From an uncultured Dysgonomonas sp. (GTDB taxonomy: Bacteria > Bacteroidota > Bacteroidia > Bacteroidales > Dysgonomonadaceae), in the NCBI GenBank assembly GCA_937995835.1, contig CALKIV010000026.1, positions 1-64,000 on the forward strand: a stretch of DNA of 64,000 nucleotides. The letters run 5' to 3'. Under the pieces are notes generated by a model that saw only the letters and a list, made by a program, of their open reading frames with translations, searched no databases and was not told the DNA's origin. The position numbers were made by a program, and so were the translations under genes. Shown here in pieces: positions 43,730 to 53,623 of the stretch; position 1 is the stretch's first letter; the number at the start of each line of letters is the position of its first letter.

Positions 43730-45673
43730 ATGAAATTGAAGATAAAAACTATATTTCTGGTAAGTTTCATTTGTTGTCTGTTTACCAATAACTTAATGGC
43801 TATCATCAAACTTCCTCATATTTTTTCAGACAATATGGTGCTTCAAAGAGATAAACCAATAAAGCTATGGGGATCGGCTGATAAAAATGAAGTGATAGAA
43901 ATTAACTTCAACAATCAGACTAAAAAAGCTAAGGCAGATAAATCAGGAGCATGGTCAGTGACATTAGAAGCTCTTCCTTTCGGAGGGTCTTACTCATTAA
44001 AGATTAAAGGTCGAGACAATACTATCAGCTTGCAAAACATACTAATAGGCGATGTGTGGCTCTGTTCTGGTCAGTCCAATATGGAAATGCCTATTCATGG
44101 AGATTGGGCATCTGTCAACGATTATCAAAAAGAAATAGATGAAGCAAATCATCCACTCATTCGAGCATTCAATATCAACAAGAGTATGAATTCTGAGCCT
44201 CAAAAAGACTTAGAGGGCAGTTGGACAGTTTGCTCTCCTCAGACTGTATCAAACTATTCGGCTGTTGCCTACTTCTTTGCTCGTAAACTTAATAAGGAGT
44301 TGAATATCCCTATTGGCATTATCAACTCATCGTGGGGAGGAACACAAATAGAGTCTTGGATCAGCGCTGATAGCTTCAGCAAGCTATCCAATGCTATCAA
44401 GGAAAAATACAATGAACTAGATATCTCTAATTTTGATCAATTTCTAAAAGAAAATGAAGGGAACCGCCTAGCCTATCAAACAGCAATGCTAAACGAAAGA
44501 GGAACGATAGAAGAATGGTTCAGCCCTAATACCAACACATCCTCTTGGAAGAAAATGCAAATTCCTCAAATATGGGAAAATGTATTGGGTGACATTGATG
44601 GAGTTATCTGGTTCAGATATAACTTAACTCTTTCAGAAGCAGAAGCTCAACAGGCTGCAATAATAAACCTTGGTCCTATTGATGATGATGATGTACTTTG
44701 GATCAATAACATAAAAATAGGGGAAACAAAGGGCTATAATATAAACCGAAAATATACAATTCCTGCAGGGATTCTCAAGTATGGAGAAAATGCAATTGTT
44801 ATAAAAATTTCTGATCATTCAGGAGGTGGAGGCATATATGGAAATGCAGATGAACTATATATACAAATTTCAAACAATAAGTATTCATTGTCTGGAGAGT
44901 GGTTATATCATGAGGCTGTGACCAATAAAGAGCACAACTATGTAAATATTTCACCCAACATGTATCATTCATTGCTATATAATGCAATGATAAACCCTAT
45001 TACACAACTATCCATAAAGGGCACAATATGGTATCAGGGAGAAAGTAATGCTTCACAAGCAGAGCATTATCAAGCCCTATTCCCTACACTGATCAACGAT
45101 TGGCGTGCAAAATGGGGCTATCAGTTTCCTTTCTACTGGGTACAGCTGGCAAATTATATGGCTAAGGACAAACAGCCACAAGACAGCGAGTGGGCTAGCT
45201 TGCGCGAAGCTCAATCTCTGACATTAGCTTTACCTGAAACAGGACAGTCTGTGATCACTGATATTGGTGACGCGAATGACATTCATCCTCAAAACAAACA
45301 AGATGTAGGTTTAAGATTGGCTTTAATCGCTCTAAATAAAACATACAAGGCGAATAGTATTACTTGTTCGGGACCTACTTTCAAAGCGATGAATATAATA
45401 GGCGACCAAATTAGCATAGAGTTCGACAATGTAGCAGAAGGGCTCATTGTAGAGAATAAATATGGTAACATAGAGGGGTTCTCTGTGGCGGGTACAGATA
45501 AAAAATTTGAATGGGCACGAGCATATTTAGATGGAGGAAACAAAATAATTGTAACATGTGATAATATCTCTAATCCTGTGGCTGTCCGCTATTCATGGAG
45601 TAACAATCCGGATGTCAACCTATTTAATAGCAAAGGATTGCCTACAGCACCATTTAGAACTGACGATTGGTGA
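43730..45673 (+). CDS. SGNH-type sialate O-acetylesterase-like carbohydrate esterase (PUL D)
   Basis: The protein has 647 residues from ATG 43730. An ATG at 43685 lies within a stem-loop and would put 15 residues before the signal peptide. It has the same layout as the esterases at 25529 and 57192: an N-terminal beta-sandwich (IKLPHIFSDNMVLQRDKPIK), nucleophile Ser116 in GDVWLCSGQSNMEM, a central galactose-binding-like insert (INLGPIDDDDVLWINNIKIG), and a final block DIGDANDIHPQNKQDVG. It probably removes acetyl groups from glycan imported by PUL D. This gene is an addition compared with the simple beta-1,6-glucan locus, so the natural substrate may be an acetylated or microbial glucan. Confidence 0.85.
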   Translation: MKLKIKTIFLVSFICCLFTNNLMAIIKLPHIFSDNMVLQRDKPIKLWGSADKNEVIEINFNNQTKKAKADKSGAWSVTLEALPFGGSYSLKIKGRDNTISLQNILIGDVWLCSGQSNMEMPIHGDWASVNDYQKEIDEANHPLIRAFNINKSMNSEPQKDLEGSWTVCSPQTVSNYSAVAYFFARKLNKELNIPIGIINSSWGGTQIESWISADSFSKLSNAIKEKYNELDISNFDQFLKENEGNRLAYQTAMLNERGTIEEWFSPNTNTSSWKKMQIPQIWENVLGDIDGVIWFRYNLTLSEAEAQQAAIINLGPIDDDDVLWINNIKIGETKGYNINRKYTIPAGILKYGENAIVIKISDHSGGGGIYGNADELYIQISNNKYSLSGEWLYHEAVTNKEHNYVNISPNMYHSLLYNAMINPITQLSIKGTIWYQGESNASQAEHYQALFPTLINDWRAKWGYQFPFYWVQLANYMAKDKQPQDSEWASLREAQSLTLALPETGQSVITDIGDANDIHPQNKQDVGLRLALIALNKTYKANSITCSGPTFKAMNIIGDQISIEFDNVAEGLIVENKYGNIEGFSVAGTDKKFEWARAYLDGGNKIIVTCDNISNPVAVRYSWSNNPDVNLFNSKGLPTAPFRTDDW

Positions 45674-45718
45674 AAATAGAAAGTATAAATTTCAGAATGT
45701 ATAAATAAAGAGAAAAAG

Positions 45719-47965
45719 ATGAATAAGATTCTTAAACTAATAACATTATTTTTGGCACTAGCAATCGTGCCCGGATGGGCACAAAATAAAGTCCCAATCT
45801 ATTTAGATGAAACTAAATCTATTGACGAACGTGTAGAGGATGCACTGTCTAAAATGACACTAGATGAAAAAGTGACAATGCTCCATGCACAATCTAAATT
45901 TAGCTCAGCAGGTGTTCCTAGACTCGGCATTCCTGAATTTTGGACAACAGATGGACCACATGGGGTTCGTCCAGAGGTGTTGTGGGACGAATGGGATCAA
46001 GCTGGTTGGACAAATGACTCTTGTTTTGCTTTTCCTGCACTAACTTGTCTAGTTGCAACGTGGGATCTTGACTTGTCCCGTCTCTATGGACAATCGTTAG
46101 GAGAAGAGGCACGTTATAGAAAAAAAGACATCCTACTAGGACCCGGTATAAATATCTATCGTACACCCCTGAATGGTCGGAACTTCGAATATATGGGTGA
46201 AGACCCTTATCTGGCTGCTCAAATGGTGGTTCCTTATATAAAAGGGGTTCAAGCAAATGGTGTTGCAGCTTGTGTCAAGCACTTTGCTCTTAACAACCAA
46301 GAAGTGAACAGACATACCACAAACGTGATCTTAGACGATCGTGCTCTATACGAAATCTATCTTCCTGCTTTTAAAGCTGCAGTACAAGAAGGAGACGCTT
46401 GGAGCATAATGGGATCGTACAATCTGTATAAAAATCAACACGCTTGCCATAACGAATATCTCCTCAACAACATTCTTCGTGATGAATGGGGATATAAAGG
46501 TGTGGTCGTCTCTGACTGGGGAGGGACACATAACACTAAACAAGCTATTTTCAATGGTCTTGACCTTGAGTTTGGAACATGGACTGATGGTTTGTCTGCA
46601 GGTGCTGTGAATGCTTATGACAACTATTATTTAGCAAAGCCTTATCTTGATTTGATCCATTCGGGAGAAGTAACAACTAAAGAGTTAGATGAAAAAGTTC
46701 GTAGACTGCTTCGCCTAGCATTCCATACCACAATGGATAGAAATAGACCTTTTGGTTCATTTGGTTCTCCTGAACATAGTCAGGCAGGACTAAAAATAGC
46801 TCAAGAAGGGACAGTACTCTTGAAAAATGAGAGTAATCTTCTACCTATTGACTTAAATCAGACAAAAAAAATTCTTGTTGTTGGAGAGAATGCAATAAAA
46901 ATGATGACTGTAGGTGGAGGTAGTTCTTCACTGAAAGCAAGATACGAAACTTTACCATTAGAAGGTATTCAAAGCCGAGTAGGTACACAAGCCGAAATAC
47001 TTTATGCTCGTGGTTATGTTGGCGATGCCACTGGAGAATACAATGGAGTAGTCACCAAACAAGATCTGAAAGATGATCGCTCAGCTGAAGAACTAATTAC
47101 AGAAGCTGTGCAAATGGCACAACAAGCTGATTGTGTAATCTTCATTGGAGGATTAAATAAGAGTGACAACCAAGACGCAGAGGACTCTGACCGTAAAGGG
47201 CTTGAATTACCGTACAATCAAGATAAAGTAATCAGCGAATTAGCTAAAGCAAATAAAAATCTCATTGTTGTAAATATTTCCGGTAATGCTGTGGCTATGC
47301 CTTGGGTTAAAGATGTTCAAAGCATCATCCAAACTTGGTACTTAGGTTCGGAATCGGGTAATGCTATCGCATCAATTTTATTCGGAGATGTGAATCCATC
47401 AGGCAAACTTCCGTTCTCATTTCCTGTAAGCTTGACTGATATTGGAGCACATAAGCTAGGAGAATATCCAGGTAAAAAAGAAGATCTTGAAAGCAAGAGA
47501 GATACTGTTGATGTCACTTACAAAGAAAGCATCTTCGTGGGATATCGCTGGTTAGATAAAGAAAAGATCAAACCCTTGTTTAGCTTTGGTCATGGTTTGA
47601 GCTATACCACTTTTGAGTATGGTAAAGCATCTGCTAACAAGAAAGAAATGAATGAAAATGAAAGTATTACTTTCTCTGTCAATGTAAAAAACACTGGCAG
47701 TAGAGATGGTGCTGAAATAGTACAACTATACATCAGTGACTTAAAATCGTCTCTGCCTCGTCCTATAAAAGAGCTAAAAGCTTTCAAGAAAATAAATCTA
47801 AAGAAAGGAGAAGAGCAAACTGTAGAATTTACAGTAGACAAAGAAGCTCTTTCATTCTTCGATGATGCTAAACATCAATGGGTAGCAGAATCAGGAGATT
47901 TTGAAGCATTGATAGGAGCTTCGTCATCCGATATTAAATCTAAAGTTAAGTTTACGTTGAAATAA
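45719..47965 (+). CDS. GH3 beta-glucosidase (PUL D)
   Basis: The protein has 748 residues with a signal peptide ending near WAQ (22). GH3 N-domain landmarks are TTDGPHGVRPEVLWDEWDQA, GPGINIYRTPLNGRNFEYMG (141-160), ACVKHFALNNQE, and nucleophile Asp266 in GVVVSDWGGT. The second domain provides GTVLLKNESNLLPID and LNKSDNQDAEDSDRKGLELP. An FnIII-like tail has FSFGHGLSYTTFEYG. It is the final gene of PUL D and should cleave the released beta-gluco-oligosaccharides in the periplasm, as BT3314 does in the fungal beta-1,6-glucan locus. It differs in its N-terminal motifs from the BglX-like GH3 of PUL B, so the two are separate lineages. Confidence 0.92.
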   Translation: MNKILKLITLFLALAIVPGWAQNKVPIYLDETKSIDERVEDALSKMTLDEKVTMLHAQSKFSSAGVPRLGIPEFWTTDGPHGVRPEVLWDEWDQAGWTNDSCFAFPALTCLVATWDLDLSRLYGQSLGEEARYRKKDILLGPGINIYRTPLNGRNFEYMGEDPYLAAQMVVPYIKGVQANGVAACVKHFALNNQEVNRHTTNVILDDRALYEIYLPAFKAAVQEGDAWSIMGSYNLYKNQHACHNEYLLNNILRDEWGYKGVVVSDWGGTHNTKQAIFNGLDLEFGTWTDGLSAGAVNAYDNYYLAKPYLDLIHSGEVTTKELDEKVRRLLRLAFHTTMDRNRPFGSFGSPEHSQAGLKIAQEGTVLLKNESNLLPIDLNQTKKILVVGENAIKMMTVGGGSSSLKARYETLPLEGIQSRVGTQAEILYARGYVGDATGEYNGVVTKQDLKDDRSAEELITEAVQMAQQADCVIFIGGLNKSDNQDAEDSDRKGLELPYNQDKVISELAKANKNLIVVNISGNAVAMPWVKDVQSIIQTWYLGSESGNAIASILFGDVNPSGKLPFSFPVSLTDIGAHKLGEYPGKKEDLESKRDTVDVTYKESIFVGYRWLDKEKIKPLFSFGHGLSYTTFEYGKASANKKEMNENESITFSVNVKNTGSRDGAEIVQLYISDLKSSLPRPIKELKAFKKINLKKGEEQTVEFTVDKEALSFFDDAKHQWVAESGDFEALIGASSSDIKSKVKFTLK

Positions 47966-47994
47966 CGATGTAAAAAGACAAGTGCAAAATGAAC

Positions 47995-48034
47995 AGAGGC
48001 TACTTCACCAAAAGAAGTAGCCTCTATTTATTTT
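47995..48034. terminator. Bidirectional terminator between PUL D and PUL E
   Basis: AGAGGCTACTTC (47995-48006) pairs perfectly with GAAGTAGCCTCT (48014-48025) around a 7-nt loop. T-rich sequence follows on the plus side. It separates the GH3 gene from the convergent transporter gene that ends at 48048. Confidence 0.9.
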
Positions 48035-48047
48035 AAGTTTTCTTTTA

Positions 48048-49430
48048 TTACACACCTTCTACAGGCCTAAATTTAGGCACTAACACTTTCATCACCAGCC
48101 ATGCCACTAGATATGCCACAGCACAGTAAGAAAACACAATGGTGTAACCTGTATTGATATCTCCAAGTGACTGATAATAATCGAATACCCGACCTGCAAT
48201 CATAGACACAATCACACCACTTGCCCCACCTGCCATCGTTCCTATACCGGTAATGGAAGCCACTGTCCGATTGGGGAACATATCCGACACTGTAGTATAG
48301 ATATTAGCAGACCAAGCCTGATGAGCCGAACAGCCTACACCAATAAGAATAACCGGTACCCACATACTGATTCCTCCCAGGGGCTGTGCAAGTAAGACAA
48401 TCAAAGGGAAAAGTGCTATAACTAGCATCGCCGTCATTCGTGCCTTATAGGTTTCCATTCCTTTGTTGATGAAAAATGTAGGAAACCAACCACCACCAAT
48501 ACTTCCTATCATTGTCATGCTATACAACACTGCAAGTGGTAGCATCAACTCTGTTCCTGTTACATCATACTTTGCTTTGAGATAGGCTGGAAGCCAAAAA
48601 AGAAAAAACCACCATACTCCATCGGTAAGAAATTTACCAAAGAAAAAAGACCATGTTTGACGATATCCTAGAAGTTTGAACCAAGAAACTTTTTGTACTT
48701 CATCGCCTTGAGTAGATTCTATGCCTTCTTTATCCTCGTTTATGTATTGATATTCGGCATTATTGATTCTACCTTTCTGTAACATTTCTTTAGGCGATTT
48801 ATAAAGAAACATCCAAAAGCCAATCCAAACAAAACCAATGATTCCAACTAAAATAAAAGCATACTCCCCCCCAAACTGATAGGCTATAACAGGAACTGTT
48901 AAAGGAGCTAAGATTGCTCCGATATTTGCTCCTGAATTGAAAATTCCTGTCGCCAAAGCACGTTCTCGGGCAGGAAACCATTCTCCGATGGTTTTAATAG
49001 CTGCGGGAAAATTACCTGATTCTCCAACAGCTAAGACTAAGCGTCCGAACATAAAACCAACAACAGAGATAGGCAAAACTAGCCCCATCATACCCAAAGC
49101 AGAAGACAGAGGTGTTCCTATTTCGATAGCATATGCATGAAGTACGGCTCCCAAAGACCAGACTGCAATGGCCCAGATATATCCTTTACGAATTCCTACT
49201 TTATCAACAAATCGCCCAACAAAGATGACAGCAATGGCATACACAAACTGAAAAACAGCTGTAATATTAGCATAATCACTATTTGTCCAACCAAATTCTT
49301 CGGACAAAGATGGTTGCAAGATACTAAGTACCTGCCGATCTAGATAATTAACTGTAGTGGCTAGAAAAAGCAAAGAACAGATGATCCATCTGTAATTTGT
49401 CTTTTTAGTTGCACTGTTACTACTACTCAT
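48048..49430 (-). CDS. exuT: ExuT-like hexuronate:H+ symporter (ACS family MFS)
   Basis: The protein has 460 residues and about 12 transmembrane helices. The anion:cation symporter signatures are clear: TTVNYLDRQVLSILQPSLSE in helix 1, GRFVDKVGIRKGY after helix 2, and RLVLAVGESGNFPAAIKTIG with WFPARERALATGIFNSGANI around helices 4-5. These match hexuronate (glucuronate/galacturonate) transporters. It is the last gene of the minus-strand PUL E and lies 11 bp after the oxidoreductase. It should take up the (4-O-methyl-)glucuronate that the GH115 and GH67 enzymes cut from xylan. Confidence 0.85.
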   Translation of the reverse strand: MSSSNSATKKTNYRWIICSLLFLATTVNYLDRQVLSILQPSLSEEFGWTNSDYANITAVFQFVYAIAVIFVGRFVDKVGIRKGYIWAIAVWSLGAVLHAYAIEIGTPLSSALGMMGLVLPISVVGFMFGRLVLAVGESGNFPAAIKTIGEWFPARERALATGIFNSGANIGAILAPLTVPVIAYQFGGEYAFILVGIIGFVWIGFWMFLYKSPKEMLQKGRINNAEYQYINEDKEGIESTQGDEVQKVSWFKLLGYRQTWSFFFGKFLTDGVWWFFLFWLPAYLKAKYDVTGTELMLPLAVLYSMTMIGSIGGGWFPTFFINKGMETYKARMTAMLVIALFPLIVLLAQPLGGISMWVPVILIGVGCSAHQAWSANIYTTVSDMFPNRTVASITGIGTMAGGASGVIVSMIAGRVFDYYQSLGDINTGYTIVFSYCAVAYLVAWLVMKVLVPKFRPVEGV

Positions 49431-49441
49431 AACTTCTGATT

Positions 49442-50257
49442 TTAGACTCCACTATAAATGCTAAATCCACCATCGACTGGCAACACAACACCAGTAATAA
49501 AACTAGCAGCATCACTACATAAGAATTGCACTGCTCCGTTAAGTTCGGTGATGTCTCCAAAGCGTTTCATAGGAGTATTATTGATTATATTATGACTCCG
49601 ATTGGTCAGCGAGCCATCAGGGTTGATGAGCACTGCTCTATTCTGTTCACCAATGAAAAATCCCGGTGCAAGAGCGTTCACTCGGATGCCATCACCATGC
49701 TTCAGGGCCATATCTGTAGCCATCCATTGCGTAAAATTAGATACTGCGGCCTTAGCTGCAGAATATCCCGGCACACGCGTGATAGCAGAAAGAGCAGCCA
49801 TGGATGATACATTGATGATAGATCCTTTATTTTGCAGTGCCATCACTTTGCCATAAATCAATGATGGATAGATTGTACCATTGAGATTTAGGTTTACTAC
49901 CTTATCCCAATCTTCTATTTTCATTTCAAACAGAGATTGCTGTTCTCCTAATGTAGCTCCCGGCACATTACCACCCGCTACATTCACCAAGATATCAATT
50001 TTGCCATAGCTGTCTACAATCTGCTGACTGCTTTTTTCTAAACTCTTGGTATCTAAAACATCAGCTGCTATGAACTGAGCGTTGTAACCTGCCTCTTTAA
50101 TCTCTTTTTCTAAGGCAATACCTCTTTCTTGCGATCGTCCAACTATCACTACTTTAGCACCTTGTGAGGCTAGATAACGGCTAATATTAGATCCTAAAAC
50201 TCCATATCCACCTGTAACAATAGCGACCTTATCCTTTATACTAAACATCTCATTCAT
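49442..50257 (-). CDS. SDR-family D-mannonate oxidoreductase (fructuronate reductase-type)
   Basis: The protein has 271 residues and is a short-chain dehydrogenase. The cofactor motif is TGGYGVLG (15-22), followed by NVAGG (about 92-96), a catalytic Ser near 151-152 (INVSSMAAL), Tyr165 and Lys169 (YSAAKAA). It is in tandem with uxuA, only 3 bp away, which fits reduction of D-fructuronate to D-mannonate before dehydration. The classical E. coli UxuB belongs to another (long-chain) family. The SDR version is common in Bacteroidetes and Gram-positives. A KduD-like 2-keto-3-deoxygluconate dehydrogenase is the main alternative, but the uxuA neighbour favours mannonate. Confidence 0.75.
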   Translation of the reverse strand: MNEMFSIKDKVAIVTGGYGVLGSNISRYLASQGAKVVIVGRSQERGIALEKEIKEAGYNAQFIAADVLDTKSLEKSSQQIVDSYGKIDILVNVAGGNVPGATLGEQQSLFEMKIEDWDKVVNLNLNGTIYPSLIYGKVMALQNKGSIINVSSMAALSAITRVPGYSAAKAAVSNFTQWMATDMALKHGDGIRVNALAPGFFIGEQNRAVLINPDGSLTNRSHNIINNTPMKRFGDITELNGAVQFLCSDAASFITGVVLPVDGGFSIYSGV

Positions 50258-50260
50258 ATG

Positions 50261-51469
50261 TTATTCATTTTTTAGATTTCTTTCTATTCCCATTTCTAGA
50301 CCTTTGATTTCTGAAAAGCCTTTGAGTCTCCCAATTAAAGGATATCCCGGATTGGCTTGACGATTAAAATCATCTAATATTTTCAGTCCATGATCTGGTC
50401 TGAATGGCATTCTTATATCTTTTCTTCCACACTTTATTCTTCTGTGCTGTTCTTCTAATAAGGCTTTCAGCACACTATACATATCAACAGAGCCTTCGAG
50501 GTGGCCTGATTCATAAAAGGAAAGCCCATCAAGGTGCATCGTATTTCGTAGGTGCACAAAATGGATTCGATCTCCTAGCTTTTCAACAAACTTCACTAAA
50601 TCGTTATCTCTTCTTGCCGAAAGAGAGCCCGTACAATACGTAATGCCATTTGTCAAAGAGGTGTGCTGATTCATAATCCATTCAAAATCTTCGATCGTAC
50701 TAGCAATACGTGGCAACCCTAATAAGGGGAAAGGAGGATCATCAGGATGGATGCAAAGATTAACTCCTGCATCCTCTGCCACAGGAACTACACATTGCAA
50801 GAAATAAGATAAATTTTCTCTCAGCTCATCTCTCCCAATATGTTCATAACGTTTCAACTGGGCTAAAAACAATTCTTTATAATTAGGAGCATCCCCCACT
50901 CCACTATTGATAAAACCTTGAGTGACTACAATAATATTGTACAGCAGACGCTCTTGTTCTTCTTTGGAGAGCGTTTGCACTAATTCTTGTGCCTTCTTTA
51001 GCACTTCTTTTGAATAATCTTTTTCGGCATTAGGTCTCTCCAACAGAAAAACATCGAATGCTGCGAATGTGGGATAATCGAAAAGCATAGATTCTGCACC
51101 ATTCTCTTCTGTAAAATGAAGATCTGTGCGTGCCCAATCTAGCACTGGCATGAAGTTGTAACAAACAGTATCTATGCCACATTCACCCAAATTGCGCAGA
51201 GAAATCATATACTTATCAATTAGTTCGTCTCTAATAGACAAGCCTATTTTGATATCTTCATGTACAGGCAGACTCTCCACAACGCTCCAACGCATTCCAT
51301 AGCTTTCTATCTCACCTTTTAGTTTTAGAATTCCATCTTTGCTCCATACTTCTCCATTCTTGATATGATGAAGTGAAGTTACAACACCCTCAACTCCTAT
51401 TTGCTTCAAATCTGCCAATTTGATCGGATCAGAAGGCCCAAACCAACGCCATGTTTTTTCTAATGCCAT
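50261..51469 (-). CDS. uxuA: Mannonate dehydratase
   Basis: The protein has 402 residues, the usual UxuA length. It has a TIM-barrel fold of the xylose-isomerase-like type. Characteristic blocks are the N-terminus TWRWFGPSDPIKLADLKQIG, MRWSVVESLPVHEDIK, the metal-site region NLCIHPDDPPFPLLGLPRI, TYCTGSLSARRDND and RIHFVHLRN, and the C-terminal FRPDHG. It converts D-mannonate to 2-keto-3-deoxy-D-gluconate in the cytoplasm. It lies between the GH67 gene and the oxidoreductase in the glucuronoxylan locus. The uronate isomerase (UxaC) needed before the oxidoreductase is not in this window. Confidence 0.93.
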   Translation of the reverse strand: MALEKTWRWFGPSDPIKLADLKQIGVEGVVTSLHHIKNGEVWSKDGILKLKGEIESYGMRWSVVESLPVHEDIKIGLSIRDELIDKYMISLRNLGECGIDTVCYNFMPVLDWARTDLHFTEENGAESMLFDYPTFAAFDVFLLERPNAEKDYSKEVLKKAQELVQTLSKEEQERLLYNIIVVTQGFINSGVGDAPNYKELFLAQLKRYEHIGRDELRENLSYFLQCVVPVAEDAGVNLCIHPDDPPFPLLGLPRIASTIEDFEWIMNQHTSLTNGITYCTGSLSARRDNDLVKFVEKLGDRIHFVHLRNTMHLDGLSFYESGHLEGSVDMYSVLKALLEEQHRRIKCGRKDIRMPFRPDHGLKILDDFNRQANPGYPLIGRLKGFSEIKGLEMGIERNLKNE

Positions 51470-51477
51470 ATATAGAT

Positions 51478-53583
51478 TTAATTATGATGTTTCATATCTA
51501 ACTTTATTTTCTTCAGACTATCAAGCTCATGTATCGGGCGCTCGATATCGTATGGTATTGGTGTTTTCGAGAATGTTTGGAAGTAGAGCAAACAAGCATC
51601 TTTCCACCAAACAGCATCTTGAGTCTGTATTTTCAATTTTGATTGCACTTCTTCAAATCGTTGCTTGTCAATGTACGATTCTATTCTATCCCACGTTTTC
51701 TGAAATTCTCTTGCTTGTTGCACTCCCTGATCATATTTGTAGCATAATTCATCCCACATGGTTCGTCCATTCTTCATTTTATGGTTCCAAGGCACATGAT
51801 GAAACCAAAGAATTAAGTTTTCAGGGCAAGTATTAATATCTGCATACTGAGCATTCAGAGGAGGGAAATATTGTGCCACAGCATTACTGCCCGATTGAGT
51901 TCTGTCGAACCCAAGCCCAGCAACATCTGCATTATGATAGTACTTGGGTAGCCAATCTGGACGTGCCCCTTCTATCACTCCCCATGGCTCAGGACCATAA
52001 TGATGATCCCATGCAAAAATATGGTGAAGCCCCATAGGCATCATGTAATTGACCACAGCTTCACGTGAATCTAACATCATTTCTTTTACAGGATTGACAA
52101 ACTGATCATCGTTGGTGAAAGTCATTCGTAACCATTCGTCAGCTATCTCTGTCGATGATAATTGATGATTCCAAGCTAGACGACCAAATGCATACCAGTT
52201 GGCTTGTGCAAATTGATGCCCACACCAGTTCGCATCTTCACCAATATTGGCAACTGCTGAAATGGCTGTTTTATTCTGTTTACGAAGAGTTGCGTCCGTC
52301 AGTTTTGCGATAGTAGAACCAGCACCTTTGGAATAAGTATCGCTGTCTAAGGTTTCTTTAAATAATGGAGCGAGGTAAGCCAAATGGTTAGAAAAGCCCA
52401 AATACTCTTGTGTTATCTGAAACTCAACCATCTGATTGGTATTTAATGTTGCTCCAAAAAGAGGATTAAAAGGTTCGCGTGGTTGAAAATCAACAGGTCC
52501 ATTCTTTATCTGCACAATTACATTGTCTCTAAACTGACCATCTAACGGCACAAACTCCAGATAGGCTTGTTTGGCTCTATCTTCATTGTTGGGATTGTAA
52601 ACAAATGCACGCCACATCACCACTCCATCGTAAGGCTTAAGCACATCTGCCAACATATTTGCCCCCTCGGCATGTGTGCGTCCATAGTCTTGAGGTCCTG
52701 GTTGTCCTTCTGAATTGGCTTTCACTAAGAAACCTCCAAAATCAGGAATCAGGGTATAAATTTCTTTAACCTTGTCTTTCCACCATTTCTTTACATCTTT
52801 ATTTAAAGGATCTGAATTCTCCAATCCTCCTAAAACTTTAGGCGAAGAAAAGTTTACTGACAGATAGACTTTCAGCCCATAAGGTCTAAAAACATCTGCC
52901 AATGCTTTCACCTTTTGCAAATAATCGTCTCGCAAGATATCAGGAGAAGCATTTACATTATTCAGCACCGTGGCATTAATGCCAATTGAAGCATTCGCAC
53001 GGGCATATTCTTTGTAACGAGGAGATAAAACATTAGGCAAATCACTCCATTTCCACAACGAATAACCTGCATATCCTCGTTCTATTGTTCCGTTTAGATT
53101 ATCCCAATGGTTGAGGATACGAATATCATATTTTGGATTTTCTACAATCGTTAAATTTTGAAGACTTTCTCTTGTTTGAATTAATCGTAGAAAATGAAAC
53201 ACACCATATAGCACTCCCTTATCAGATGGTGAAACAATCAGGATTTGAGTTTTGTTATCCTTTGTCACTGATTTGATTAAATACCCTTCTTGCTCTAGAT
53301 TTTTTGTTTCAGTTTTATCCAGCAGACGACTCATTTTTTTGTTCTTCAGCGTGCCAAGCAGCAACTCCACCTTCTCCTCTGTTTGTTGTTTATTTTTGTT
53401 GATAAAGAGCTGAAGTTCTTCAACCGAAGTTTTGAGGATCGGCGAAGTTTCATCACACACGATCTCTGTTATCTGAGGTATGGAATGAGACTGATTATAA
53501 TTAAGCCAAAGCTGACTCCCGTCATCCCCATAAGAGCTTATAGGGATAAGCAAAAGAAGAAGTAAGTATATGGTTTGTTTCAT
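51478..53583 (-). CDS. aguA: GH67 alpha-glucuronidase
   Basis: The protein has 701 residues with a signal peptide ending near SYG (19), so it is probably periplasmic. The three carboxylates of the family are in place: Glu292 (VKANSEGQPG), Asp365 (KNGPVDFQPREP) and Glu393 (MVEFQITQEYLG). Other GH67 blocks are RILNHWDNLNGTIERGYAG (about 155-173), WRAFVYN, and LLYFQTF near the C-terminus. GH67 removes 4-O-methyl-D-glucuronic acid from the non-reducing end of xylo-oligosaccharides. It complements the GH115 enzyme in this locus, which acts on internal or longer chains. It lies 8 bp before uxuA. Confidence 0.95.
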   Translation of the reverse strand: MKQTIYLLLLLLIPISSYGDDGSQLWLNYNQSHSIPQITEIVCDETSPILKTSVEELQLFINKNKQQTEEKVELLLGTLKNKKMSRLLDKTETKNLEQEGYLIKSVTKDNKTQILIVSPSDKGVLYGVFHFLRLIQTRESLQNLTIVENPKYDIRILNHWDNLNGTIERGYAGYSLWKWSDLPNVLSPRYKEYARANASIGINATVLNNVNASPDILRDDYLQKVKALADVFRPYGLKVYLSVNFSSPKVLGGLENSDPLNKDVKKWWKDKVKEIYTLIPDFGGFLVKANSEGQPGPQDYGRTHAEGANMLADVLKPYDGVVMWRAFVYNPNNEDRAKQAYLEFVPLDGQFRDNVIVQIKNGPVDFQPREPFNPLFGATLNTNQMVEFQITQEYLGFSNHLAYLAPLFKETLDSDTYSKGAGSTIAKLTDATLRKQNKTAISAVANIGEDANWCGHQFAQANWYAFGRLAWNHQLSSTEIADEWLRMTFTNDDQFVNPVKEMMLDSREAVVNYMMPMGLHHIFAWDHHYGPEPWGVIEGARPDWLPKYYHNADVAGLGFDRTQSGSNAVAQYFPPLNAQYADINTCPENLILWFHHVPWNHKMKNGRTMWDELCYKYDQGVQQAREFQKTWDRIESYIDKQRFEEVQSKLKIQTQDAVWWKDACLLYFQTFSKTPIPYDIERPIHELDSLKKIKLDMKHHN

Positions 53584-53623
53584 TTGATATACGATTTAAG
53601 AATTTATGATTATGTCAGATGGC

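Noticed and set aside
49442..50257. KduD (2-keto-3-deoxygluconate dehydrogenase) call for the SDR
   Set aside because: The 3-bp spacing to uxuA and an ExuT-like transporter fit fructuronate/mannonate interconversion better, though sequence alone does not exclude KduD.
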